A DNA stretch of 64,000 nucleotides from Pyrenopolyporus hunteri (taxonomy: Eukaryota > Ascomycota > Sordariomycetes > Xylariales > Hypoxylaceae), in the NCBI GenBank assembly GCA_902806595.1, contig CADCXC010000011.1, positions 1,736,001 to 1,800,000 of the forward strand. The letters run 5' to 3'. Under the pieces are notes generated by a model. That model was not told the origin of the DNA. It searched no databases and saw nothing but the letters and a program-made list of their open reading frames with translations. How positions within the stretch are numbered: position 1 is the stretch's first letter; each line of letters starts with the position of its first letter. The position numbers were made by a program, and so were the translations under genes. This document shows positions 47,749 through 57,941 of the stretch, in pieces.

Positions 47749-48870
47749 ATGATGCATCTCGGACTTTCCGTCACCTACGCTCTGGCATTGGTGGCCGGTG
47801 CCTTGGCCGTGCCATCGCAACAGCTGGACACTCGCCAGCAGCCGTTTAAGTCGACGGCCATCACCGACCATACCGAGCCGTGGGCGATCGCCTTCCTGCC
47901 CGATAACCGCATCCTCGTCACCGAGAGACGAGGTAATCTGCGTCTCGTCGACCCGACCACCAAGGCCAAGGGAACCATCACCGGTGTGCCCGCCGTCGCC
48001 TACGGCGGCCAGGGCGGTCTCCACGACGTCGCCTTGCACCCCAACTACGCCGAGAACAGCATTGTGTATATCAGCTACGCCGAAAGCGGCTCTGGCGGGG
48101 CGGGTGGCGCGGTCGCGCGGGCCAAGTTGACGCTAGACAGCAACGGCGGCGGCGCGCTGTCCGGCCTCGAGGTCATCTGGCGCCACTCGCAGAAGGCCTC
48201 GGGCGGACTTCAGTTCGCTTGTCGCCTGCTCTTCGGTCCCGACGGCGCTCTGTGGATCTCGTCCGGCGAGATCAACCAGATGACCCCTTCCCAGTCCATG
48301 ACCAGCAACCTCGGCAAGATGATCAGGCTGTATGAAAACGGCACCGCCTTCGCGGGCAACCCGTTCGCCAGCCAAGGCGCCGTCCAGGCGCAGATCTGGT
48401 CGCTCGGCCACCGCAACCCGCTCGGTATCGACTGGGACGCCCAGGGACGCCTCTGGGAGGTCGAGATGGGGCCCATGGGCGGCGATGAGCTCAACCTGAT
48501 CAAGTCGGGCGCCAACTACGGCTGGCCGGTCGTGTCCGAGGGCCGCCATTACGACGGCCGGACGATCCCCGCGCACAGCACGCGCCCCGATATCGAGCCG
48601 CCCAAAGCCTTCTGGGTCCCCGTCATCTCTCCGGCCGGCTTGATCATCTACAAGGGCGACCTGTTTTCCAGCTGGAAGGGCAATGCCATCATCACCGGTC
48701 TCAGCTCACAATCACTTGTGCGCGTAACCATCACTGGCGACACGGCGAAGGAGGCTCAGCGCATCTCGATGGGTAGGCGCATGCGCGGTATCCGAGAGGA
48801 CAAGGACGGCGCCATCTGGGTGATCGAGGATGGTCCTACCGGCCGGCTCTTGAAGCTTACCCCGAACTAG
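47749..48870 (+). CDS. secreted PQQ-dependent sugar dehydrogenase homologue (GSDH fold)
   Basis: Six-bladed beta-propeller of the glucose/sorbosone dehydrogenase family; active members oxidise aldoses with PQQ. A single exon of 373 aa. The frame is open to 47614 but has no earlier ATG, and ATG 47749 gives a signal peptide (MMHLGLSVTYALALVAGALA). Blade motifs: EPWAIAFLPDNRILVTERRG, GGQGGLHDVALHPNYAENS (residues 86-104), LLFGPDGALWISSGE, LGHRNPLGIDW (about 219-229), GGDELNLIKSGANYGWPVVS and GAIWVIEDGPTGRLLKL. Compared with what I recall of bacterial Asd/sGDH enzymes, the His of GxHFGxR is Gln155 (GGLQFACR), and HGPRGGDE reads MGPMGGDE (Met240, Met243). The Arg of HRNP is kept. So it may have lost or changed activity. 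Intronless and bacterial-like, high GC: transfer is possible. Confidence 0.85.
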   Translation: MMHLGLSVTYALALVAGALAVPSQQLDTRQQPFKSTAITDHTEPWAIAFLPDNRILVTERRGNLRLVDPTTKAKGTITGVPAVAYGGQGGLHDVALHPNYAENSIVYISYAESGSGGAGGAVARAKLTLDSNGGGALSGLEVIWRHSQKASGGLQFACRLLFGPDGALWISSGEINQMTPSQSMTSNLGKMIRLYENGTAFAGNPFASQGAVQAQIWSLGHRNPLGIDWDAQGRLWEVEMGPMGGDELNLIKSGANYGWPVVSEGRHYDGRTIPAHSTRPDIEPPKAFWVPVISPAGLIIYKGDLFSSWKGNAIITGLSSQSLVRVTITGDTAKEAQRISMGRRMRGIREDKDGAIWVIEDGPTGRLLKLTPN

Positions 48871-50904
48871 ACTTGCCTTAGCGAGAGACTTGGAAGATTT
48901 GGGAGGGCTGGGATCGCATGTACATAAGGTACCTGATTATATTGACGTTTTTACGCGTTATAAAATCGGCGCATTTTGCCTTGCAACCTGTTGGTAGACG
49001 GCAACTCAACCTCTTTATCAAGCTTGCCGACTGTTCCAAGTGCCATGTTTTCAGCAAAATGCTCCATCGCCGTATTCGCTTTTCGGTCTGAGCTTCTTGC
49101 GGGTTGCGCAAAGATTAATATTTGAGCGATTTATTACGTACCTAGGTCAGCAGACACCTTTGTGCCGCATGTTCGATATCACATATATGTATAGGCCCAT
49201 TATACGAATTTGCTTTTGAAGCGTGAACACGAGGTTTCGTCGGCGGAGCCAGTAGAATCCAAACCCCTTACCCCAAGAATTTGGAATACGATAAATGAGT
49301 CACGTAGGTTTTCTAGGATGGATCTGCGAAGAATCTCTTAGACATGGATCTCGTGAGGCCAGAATCTGGTCATAGCGAAGCACGTTGGGTCTTGTCAATT
49401 GAGCGGTGCCGTTCGTGTACTAGTGATGATGCCTACTGGGTTGGTCCCCAGGTCTCGGCGGGCTTTGACAAAAAAGATAAGTGGGACTGGAAATGATAAG
49501 TCTACTTTTGGTCAGAGATTCCGGTGGCCGAATAGCCGATACCCCGATAGACCGCAAGCGATAACTGTGGCGGGTCAACGCCAAGCCCAAAGTAGAGTCT
49601 CGGTACGAACCGAGAAGAACACCCACACGATCTGCCCTCTGCGTCCACTAGTGCAGCAGGGGGTGCGGTGGCCGGCGTTTGCACCAAAGCCACGGGGTAC
49701 CTTGTACAACCTAGTCTCTCCTCCTAGGTATCCCACCCGCCGAGCCCAGGGAAGACCCAAGTCCCCAAGAGACGGCCAAGCAGGCAGGTCGAAATGGCAT
49801 CCAATAGACACCTTCAGGGTTAGGTACCTACCTAGGTAGCTTGGCAGGCACCTCCCAAGCCCTAAAACCCGAACTAAACAGCGGTCGTGCGCATCGAATA
49901 TCCACGCACCGTATTGCTCGACCTACCGATTCGCATGACGATTAATATTAGCCAAGGACCGCCGTCGCGCCATCTTACGCGCATACCTAATCGGGAATTC
50001 GACAGGTGTGTAAGAGAGGTAGCGAAACAAGGCGATTATTTTGCGCCGAGACGGCCAAAGGAAAAGCCCCTGAGGTACGACACATGTAGGCTGTAAGCAG
50101 GTGTTAAGCGACCTCCTATTTACCGCAACATCGCTCGCACTTCGGGCGACTCATCTAATCTAACGATATGCAAGTTTATTACTCTGTACATTGTACGCGT
50201 GGGCGTCGACCGAGCTGAGCTAGCTGAGCGAATTGGATCCGCCCATGATTTCGCTTAAGGATACTCGTTTAGCTGATTGGCCTCTGATGCAGTCCGAAGC
50301 CGTTAGCCCAGTGCCCTGCCTAACACCAAAATTCCAGCGTGCTAGCGCTGAACCCTGACAAGCGGGCAAACACTAACCCAAGGGAATCTCACAATGGCAA
50401 ATAGACTTTTATAGAACAAGCAAAAAAAAGACTTCGTAAAATAGAACATTGTATTTGTCGCTACGTCTTGGTATCATTCACTGGATGGCGCGTAAAGCCA
50501 TGAAGCTTGAAAATTTCCTTCCAATCATATATATGTCACTCGCCCCAAATAGCCCTCCGTTGAGGTATCGTCTCTTCAACTCCTGATACATGCAATTAAT
50601 CGTTCCGATGACTGACCTATCCCGTTCGCCGGAGCACCACGAAGTCGGCATGCTGCTGGACGTCAAGCCCGGGTAATCCATGTGAACCGTAATTATAAGC
50701 AATACTATGGACGCAAAGGGCTGAACCGACTTCCTCGTCGTCTTGTACGAGACGCGCGAGGGTGGGTAAATCGGGTTCTGTTTATGTGCAAAAGATCGTT
50801 AAAAAGAATAAGATACAGCCGGTTCGTTCTAGTGGAAACCACAGATCACCGATTCGCAGATGCTGAAAGGGCGCCAATCGCCCTAGTTAGACTTGAAATG
50901 CCAT
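48871..50904. other. tail-to-tail intergenic region
   Basis: 2.0 kb between convergent genes. A 146-codon frame at 49399-49839 is rich in Arg and Pro with no domain and is overlapped by three opposite frames, so I do not call it. TAGGTACCTACCTAGGTAGC at 49821-49840 is one of the recurring palindromic motifs. Confidence 0.55.
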
Positions 50905-52109
50905 CTACAGCATGAAAGCCATGAGGCAGGCACCGAAAGCAGCACCGCTGAAGCCAAGCTTCAGAGCGCCGGAGGTGGGGACGGGGGTGGCGGGCGGCGC
51001 GTCAGTGTTGGAGGCGGTGGCCTCAGCTCCGCTGCCGGAAGGGCTACTGGTCTGCGAGGCAGATGTGGTAGCGGAAGCCGAGCCGCTAGTTGAGGCAGAG
51101 GTGGTGGCGGTCGACAGAGTGGTCTTCGTGCTCTCCGAGCTCTTAGTGGAAGAGGCAGAAGAGCTCGACTTGGTAGAGCTGGCGGAAGAGCTGCTGGTAG
51201 ACTCATCGTCCTTGCCGTCACCAGTGATAACCTTGATGCTCTGGTATGAACCGTCGGAACCGTCAGCCCAAGAGTACTTGGCAGCGTTCTTGACGCCGTT
51301 GCTGTAGTCGGTAATCTTGACAGACTTGTAGTGGGCGATGAAGGGCGCCTGGCTGAAGTCGGTCTTTCCACCAGCCCACTGGACAGTACCCTCGGGAGCG
51401 TCAGAACGGCCAGCAACCCAAGTACCGAGCTTGATCTGCATGGGAGTCTGGGGGAAACGAGAGCCGCCCTTAGCGTCAGCGTACTTCAACTCTCGAACCT
51501 GCTGGTCGTTGATGAGCCAGCGGACAGAGTCCTTAGTCCAGTCAACAGAGTACTTGTAGACCTTGCTCTGGGGGTTGTCAATGGGGTGGTAGGCACCACG
51601 GTCGTAGGTGGTGGTGTCTCCCTTGCCGAAGTAGTTGGTCTGGACCTGAGCCTTGTCGCCACCAAGCCACTCCCAGTCGATCTCGTCGAGGTCGTCCGAC
51701 TGCAAGACGAAGCTAGTAACAACACCAGTACCAGTAGAGACCTGGACCTCTACATCAACCCTGCCGAAGAAGATATACTTGTTGCTAGTGATGGTCGGCG
51801 CATCCGTCTCTTTGTTGATGGTGAAAACGGCACCCGAATCATCGTAGGTAAGCTTGGTACCATCGGCCACCTTGAACACATCGTTCGCTCCCTTGGTGAA
51901 GTCGACCTCAACGGTACCACCGAATGCTGGGTCATCAGGGCACTCTGATTTCGTGCGTTAGCAATTGAGTCAACTACGAGGTTTTCGCTTCGAATTGAGC
52001 AGGTAAACTCACTCTTCTCCATAGGGTTGCACGCAGTGAAGGTCTGAGCAGCAACCATCTGGGTAGCTGCCAAGACCACCGCGGTGGTAGACAGGAGCTT
52101 GGAGAACAT
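50905..52109 (-). CDS. GPI-anchored Crh-type GH16 cell-wall transglycosylase
   Basis: Crh/Crf enzymes link chitin to beta-glucan in the fungal wall. Two exons on the minus strand (52109-52013, 51944-50905), 68-nt phase-1 intron, 378 aa. Signal peptide MFSKLLSTTAVVLAATQMVA is followed by AQTFTACNPMEKK/CPDDPAF, typical of the family and spliced across the intron. The catalytic motif DEIDWEWLG gives Glu120, Asp122 and Glu124. YHPIDNPQSKVYKYSVDWTK and QTPMQIKLGTWVAGRSDAPE complete the GH16 core. From about residue 280 a Ser/Thr-rich stalk (likely O-glycosylated) leads to a hydrophobic tail LGFSGAAFGACLMAFML, the GPI-attachment signal. It has no chitin-binding CBM18, so it resembles Crf1/Crh1 rather than CBM-bearing forms. 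Long opposite-strand frames are shadows. Confidence 0.95.
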
Positions 52110-53764
52110 CTTGATCGGTGCTGAAGAAGCTAGAGAAGTGGGTATCTAGGGATTGCTTCGAGTCTGTGTTCTTGCGAGGTGATGAGCAGAAGATCGCAGG
52201 GTAGGGGGGACGGGAGTAGATTTATTAATGGTCGGGCTATCAGCTCGAAAGTGGTCTGTGTTAACGAGAGACAGAAACGTTGGTAAATGATTTAACGAAA
52301 GAGGGTCGTGGAACACAGCCGTACACGTAAGAGGAACAGCAATGATGAAGAAAATGCGCTGTATGGTAAACGAAGGTGTGGGAATATGGGAAGAAAGGGG
52401 GGACGTTCTGCAGGGAAGCGGGAACGACTGTGATTTTATTTACGAGCCAACCGCCGGGTTACCCAGCGCTTTCCCATCGAATATCCTTCCTCGTTCTTAC
52501 CAGGCAGCCCACCGTCAGCCCCAAGCCGCTGCCAGACCTGGAGGCCGAGCATGCCTGTTTTGGTAGGTACGGTCCATCAGATGCCCCTGTCTGAAAAGCT
52601 CAGACTCGACCTACTCGCTAAACTGTAGGCAGTTAGAGCCGAGACAGCCCAGCAGGGTATGCTCCAGATTAGTGGCTCTGCTGATCCGTCTGAACCAATC
52701 AGTCGCTAAAAAAAGGGTCCAAAGTGCCAAAGGCGACAGGGATGACCCCGAGCTGCGCCCCATTTCTCTCGCGTCGTAATAATACCTTGTTCGTATCCCA
52801 GGGGTCATCGTGGGCCAGAGAACAAAAAACAGTACTTTAGTAGATCGTATCACCCCATCGTCGCCTTCCCAGGAAAGGCGACGTTACCTTAGTATGACCG
52901 TGAGAGTTTACACAAGTACATACCTATGGAGGTAAGTATGTAAGTACGTGCGTACCACGGACTCATTGGATACATCCAGAGGTGTACACGTGCTTACCAA
53001 TGTATGTACGAGGTATTAAGAGTTGACCGATAAATGATCGTGACTCTTGCGCTTGGGGGTCAAGTGACGCTCTATAGGTACCTATACATCCGCATGCGCC
53101 GCAGGTTCCCGCGTCAGAAAGGGAATCCATTTGATTCTTGTCAGGAGGTGAATGGAAGATTCCCTCTGAATAGAGTCATCTTAGGTTAATTGCCCGGACC
53201 ATACTTTCTTTCCCGCCAAATTCTCTAAACCCGAGGTAAGGTAGCAATAGTCCCGGAGCCGGTCCCATACCCAGGCTTGTCGTTAATTATACCTGCATAT
53301 TTTGTTTATTGTCCTTCCGCTTCAACAGCCTACAATCGCCTAGCCCGACATCAATAGCCTTTTCCCGCTTACCTACTTTTGTGTCTTTTCCGCTTCAATC
53401 TTCCAATCCCTCAGGCTTCTCTTATGCTATTTAAGGATGCGCATATGTGCATTTAATCTTGGCTGTGGCGCGACACTTTCCAGAACCAACCGTTCAGTTG
53501 TCATACCGCAGCCATTGGAACCAGCTTAGCAGCTGCTTTCCACGCCAACTCTCCGCCCGCATAAGGGTCCCTGTCTAGTGACCGAGCCCTATCGATGTAA
53601 TTTATGCCAGGTACGAGCAGAATGCGCATCACGAGCAGGGATCAAGGAGCGATAGGCTACCTAACTATTACATAAGAAACCCCCAGCCACAACATTGAGG
53701 TCACAGTCAAGGTGGCTTTACATATACTAACTTAGCAGACCAAAAAACATGCAATTAACCATAA
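52110..53764. other. intergenic region with promoter of the Crh gene
   Basis: 1.65 kb. The first 150 bases are the Crh-type leader and promoter (minus strand). The rest has short, overlapping, random frames and a few TACGTA/GTATGT-rich words near 52910-53060. No RNA gene other than the tRNA that follows. Confidence 0.55.
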
Positions 53765-53837
53765 GGTTTCGTGGTGTAGTTGGTTATCACGTCAGTCTAA
53801 CACACTGAAGGTCTCCAGTTCGAACCTGGACGAAATC
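53765..53837 (+). tRNA. tRNA-Val (anticodon AAC)
   Basis: 73 nt folding as a cloverleaf: acceptor GGTTTCG with CGAAATC (one G-T pair), D arm GTGTAGTTGGTTATCAC, anticodon stem TCAGT/ACTGA with loop CTAACAC (anticodon AAC at 53799-53801), T arm CCAG-TTCGAAC-CTGG. The B box is intact. No intron and no encoded CCA (an A follows the acceptor, then TGG). Confidence 0.95.
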
Positions 53838-53849
53838 ATGGCATTTGCA

Positions 53850-53863
53850 TTTTTGCATTTTTT
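53850..53863 (+). terminator. RNA polymerase III T-run terminators after the tRNA
   Basis: Five T (53850-53854) and six T (53858-53863) follow the tRNA by 12 and 20 bases, fitting Pol III termination. Confidence 0.7.
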
Positions 53864-56800
53864 CATCTTTGCGATTTGTTTTTCTTTTGCCCCCGTCGGG
53901 TTATTAACTCGTGGTAAATATTATTTTCGGGGTCGAATACATAACTACATGTAAGGCCCGTGCGTGTATGACAGCGCGGACTTGCACTCCTGCGAGTACC
54001 CGAGCAACTTGACCCTATACCTAGGTAGGCACCTATGCAGAGGCACTTCAGCGTTTCGCCAGCGTCTATACCATATGGTGTCGGACAATCGGGATAACAG
54101 CGTCCACTAGCTTCGAATCCGGCGTCTCGCAACGTCGCTCAAACACGGCTACGTGCAGCCCAGCCAATATCCCCGCTACGATTGCATCTCGACAGCCGAT
54201 CCGGCACTATGGTTGAAACAGCCCCGATTATATCAGTCGATCCATCAAGTCTCGGTGTTTCCATCAGGAGGAGCGCGACAAGTTTCGAAACACAATCCAG
54301 AATTGGCACAGAACCTTTTTTAGGTATCTATTGACTAATATAGAACCAACGCAACCAATCAATCAACACGCCAACAAGCACACACTTTCACTTTCAAAAT
54401 TCTATAAGACCGAATCATTTTTCCTCTCAGCACGTAGCTTATGAGGTACATACGGACTCCACTAGAAGACGCCTGTAAAAGTTCTATCGTTTGCGACATG
54501 GATAACCCCCCACGCATCGACCAATGTAGCCCACACTCCCACAAGAGGGTATCAGGTCAGTGCATCGTATCCTCAAGACAGTGAATAGTATATACGGCCA
54601 TGGGCTCATAGCCGTAACAATAAGTTCAGTATACCAAGAATTTGTTAGGCTTCGCCATAATGTTGGCAAGGTAAGCCTATATAATATGTATGGGCAGGGT
54701 CGGCGTTGTCCCCTGTGCAATCATCTCGTATCGACTCGTAAAGTCCACAATAGTAGTATCGTGGCCTCCATAGCCTACTGCCCAGCCCTACCTAACGCTC
54801 ATATACCCGAGCGGAATTACTGACAGGTGCTAGTAGAAATCCACCCTTCGTCCAGTTCATCAGTCAACCAGTCTGGCTACCTACCCAACAAAACCCCTAG
54901 CAACGGGTTAAGTTGTAGTCGATTGTAGAATAAGTGGATTCGATAATCCTGAGTTACGTCGAGAGAGCCCGAGCAACATTTACTACTACAAGACTATGTT
55001 AACTAAAGTCGCTTCTAAAAGTTCTGTCCATATTAAGATCTGCCAGTTGTTACGTCATTTTGTCCAGTGCGACACCAGCTGGCTGTTTTCGAAAATAACC
55101 TTATGGACACCAATCCCGCCTTGATATCCACCGATATCCACTAGAGCATAGTGTGTGTCCACTAAAGCTCGGGGTACTCAACCTACTGTTAATAGCTTTG
55201 TTAAGAGGTAAAGTAACTGCCGAATCTAACAGGTGTTAGATCTTTCCTGGCACCTGCCCATTAATCTTTACATAATCCTACGGATAAAACTTTCGAAAAT
55301 AACTTCCGCATTTAATCGGCGATTCTCATGATAGCCTTTCATGGGGAAACTTCCCCACAACAGCTACCTACTATTTATAAAATATCATTTAGTAAAAGGC
55401 AATCGATGCGCCGCTACCGAAGACGAAATGATTAAACAGCTGGCTGAGTTTCTCAATGCAGATAAAACCCTTGTAAGCGACGCCCATACCGATATTAATC
55501 AAAGTAGGAATTTGCCTGGAAGCGCGTTAGCCGCGGAGCAATAAACTGACAAAAAGAATCAAGAGAAAAAAATATCAATATCTCAAGACGATGAACAGCA
55601 ACTATTTCATAGCTAAGAATTGTCTCGGAAGGTCCGATATTACTAATAATGCTTCTTTCCTTTTCTTTCCCAATTGCCTCTTCTCTACGAAAGAAAGAAA
55701 TGAAATGAGAAAGGGAAATTTCTATCACAACATAGAATCTGGGTACTTTAGTTAATTCATCCCACTCTACCCTTGTTCGCCAAGAGGACGGGAAGAATGG
55801 ACGCCGAGAGACCGGGGAATATCTCTAAATTTAACTCTGTTGGAATCCTTTATGATGTCGTTAACCTCCAGCCACTTTCTTATACATATGGGTTGCCGAA
55901 CAATTGCTGGAGCCCCGACGACCCGATAACTATGTGGTAGTATAAGTCGTTATATTGCAGTATACCTACCTACCTACCTATCTATACATTTCCTCTCACC
56001 ATACCCGTATACTGAGGTAGATGATGTCTCAGTCTTAACGCGCACGTAAAAGCCGCTGAGTTCAAGTCAACTCCCATATCTATTACGGTTCCTTCGTGTC
56101 GATCCCACCCTTGTAAGAGGTTCCCGGCACGTGTGTGCGAGCTAACCTCCGCGCTACTGATCTAGATCTATATTCTTCATCAACGGCAGTCCGGTTCCTA
56201 AGTCTCTTAGCGTCGTCCTAACAATATAAACCTTGCCATTACGCAGCCCCCAACGTGGTACAGCGCAAGCTATTAGTTGCGTCGCCTATAATGTTTCAAC
56301 CACACGCTGTTTCCAGCTTCTATTGTCTCTATGTAGACATAATGCCTGGAACGATGTACGAACCACTGCTTCCTTCTGGAAAGTTACCCCGGCCAGTTGG
56401 TTTACCTGGTTTTTTTTTTTTTTTTTCCTACTAACACGGGACCGAAGCAGCAAAGAATGCCCACGTAGGACGCAGGGCTCGGCTCCTTCAAAACCACACT
56501 AAGATGCCGAGCGAGAAATCCGGGTTGGCCTCGCATAGTTAGATTAATAGAGTGCTTATTCTCAATAAATCCCGCGTCTACCATAGCCGTAGGCTTAAAC
56601 TGGCCTACATCCTCGTAACTTGCAATCACCACGAGGTGAGTAACATACTTCTCTTTAGCTACCTACATATTCGGTAGATAGATGTGTTCTCGATGTTTCA
56701 CCTATGGTCCCTGTAAAATTCCAGCCTACCCAGGTACTCGTAACGTCACGATTTCCTAAACGGGAGACTCCAATTCCTTTCAATCAACCAGGAGTGATGC

Positions 56801-57941
56801 CCATGCTGTACACTGGGTACCTGGGCGACTGATAAAGACGATCGCCCAATGGGAAGTATCCGATAGCTTCAGACGATAGGAACAGGAAGGTGGGCATACG
56901 TCAGTCGTATAGCGTACGAGCCAAATCCTTTATTTTGATGATATGATCGGAGACTTTGAACAACCATGCAAAACGCATGATTGTACTACCCAATTCAAAA
57001 GTATGGACTGTGTTTTGTTAAGGTGCCATTTCTTCTGCCTCGGTTCTCGATGATATGCCCAACGGACGCCTACGGTTGGAGGAACTTACATGGAATATGT
57101 CCCGATTTGAGTAATGGTATTCATCTGCGCCTCGAAGCCTCCGCCAGGGGGAGGGCTTTCTGTTGGCGGTATGTTGCACAATGGGATCTGTAGGCCACTC
57201 TGGCTCCAACCCTACGATGATATGACCGGATTCAGCTGTAGATGTTTGTGGAATGCAAAGCATGAACTAGATATTCCCTTTCCCCTTATTCATATAACGC
57301 CCAATGGGCAGGTCCTTGCGACGAGAATAGAATCCTTACAGTTCTGCCTCACCATAGGAATCGTTCTCTCAACCTATGCGTGGTACCTAGCGATTCTTGT
57401 TAGCCTAGGTAAATTTTTGTATTCAACAAAACTAGCCGTATTTGGGCATGACTTGCTGTTATCACTTCCAGTACCTACGTATTTGTAGGTTGAAAAAGTA
57501 AGAAAGTATAAGAAGCGCAACCGTCTAATGGTAAAATGAGCAAAGTTACTACATAGATAGCTGATATAATAATAGGCGTATTTGTGGAGAATACCAAATT
57601 CACGTTCTATAACACTTGGCGAAGCAAATAAGGGAACAGTCTACCTTGCTGCTGTGGCTAGTAAACCCTAGCACATACAAGATATTGTAGCTGTTGGAAT
57701 CAAGATATTGTTGCGACCGTGGGAATCATATGTCTTCCTTTTCGTCCAACCCTTGTGAACTTATCTCCCTAAGTCTGTATAACCAAACCAACGGCTTGGG
57801 ATCGCGCCTCCTTTTGGGGTAGGCAACCCTCGGCGAGTCTCGATGTCTTCTCCTGGCTTTGTTATTATAAAAGGCTTGGGAACCTCTGCCTTTTGGGAGC
57901 ATAGGTAAACGACCACCAACCATACACAACCTCAAGACACC
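53864..57941. other. long intergenic region
   Basis: 4.1 kb without a supported gene. Frames up to 124 codons (57114-57488) overlap opposite frames and lack domains. It contains a T run at 56410-56427, TACCTACCTACCTATC near 55966-55982, and a TATA box (57866) for the next gene. Base composition is mildly AT-rich but not RIP-like. Confidence 0.55.
57866..57873 (+). promoter_or_regulatory. TATA box of the GMC oxidoreductase gene
   Basis: TATAAAAG lies 76 bp upstream of the ATG at 57942, with a C/A-rich leader (CCACCAACCATACACAACC) between. Position and match to the consensus are both good. Confidence 0.6.

Noticed and set aside
49399..49839. 146-codon frame between the PQQ dehydrogenase and Crh genes
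   Set aside because: Arg/Pro-rich with no recognisable motif and overlapped by three opposite-strand frames; no promoter or intron signals.
51331..51948. 205-codon plus-strand frame opposite the Crh-type GH16 gene
   Set aside because: Mirror frame of a conserved coding sequence; its composition reflects the antisense codons.
57521..57560. tRNA-like D-arm words (ACCGTCTAATGGTAAAAT)
   Set aside because: No matching acceptor stem, anticodon stem or T arm follows.
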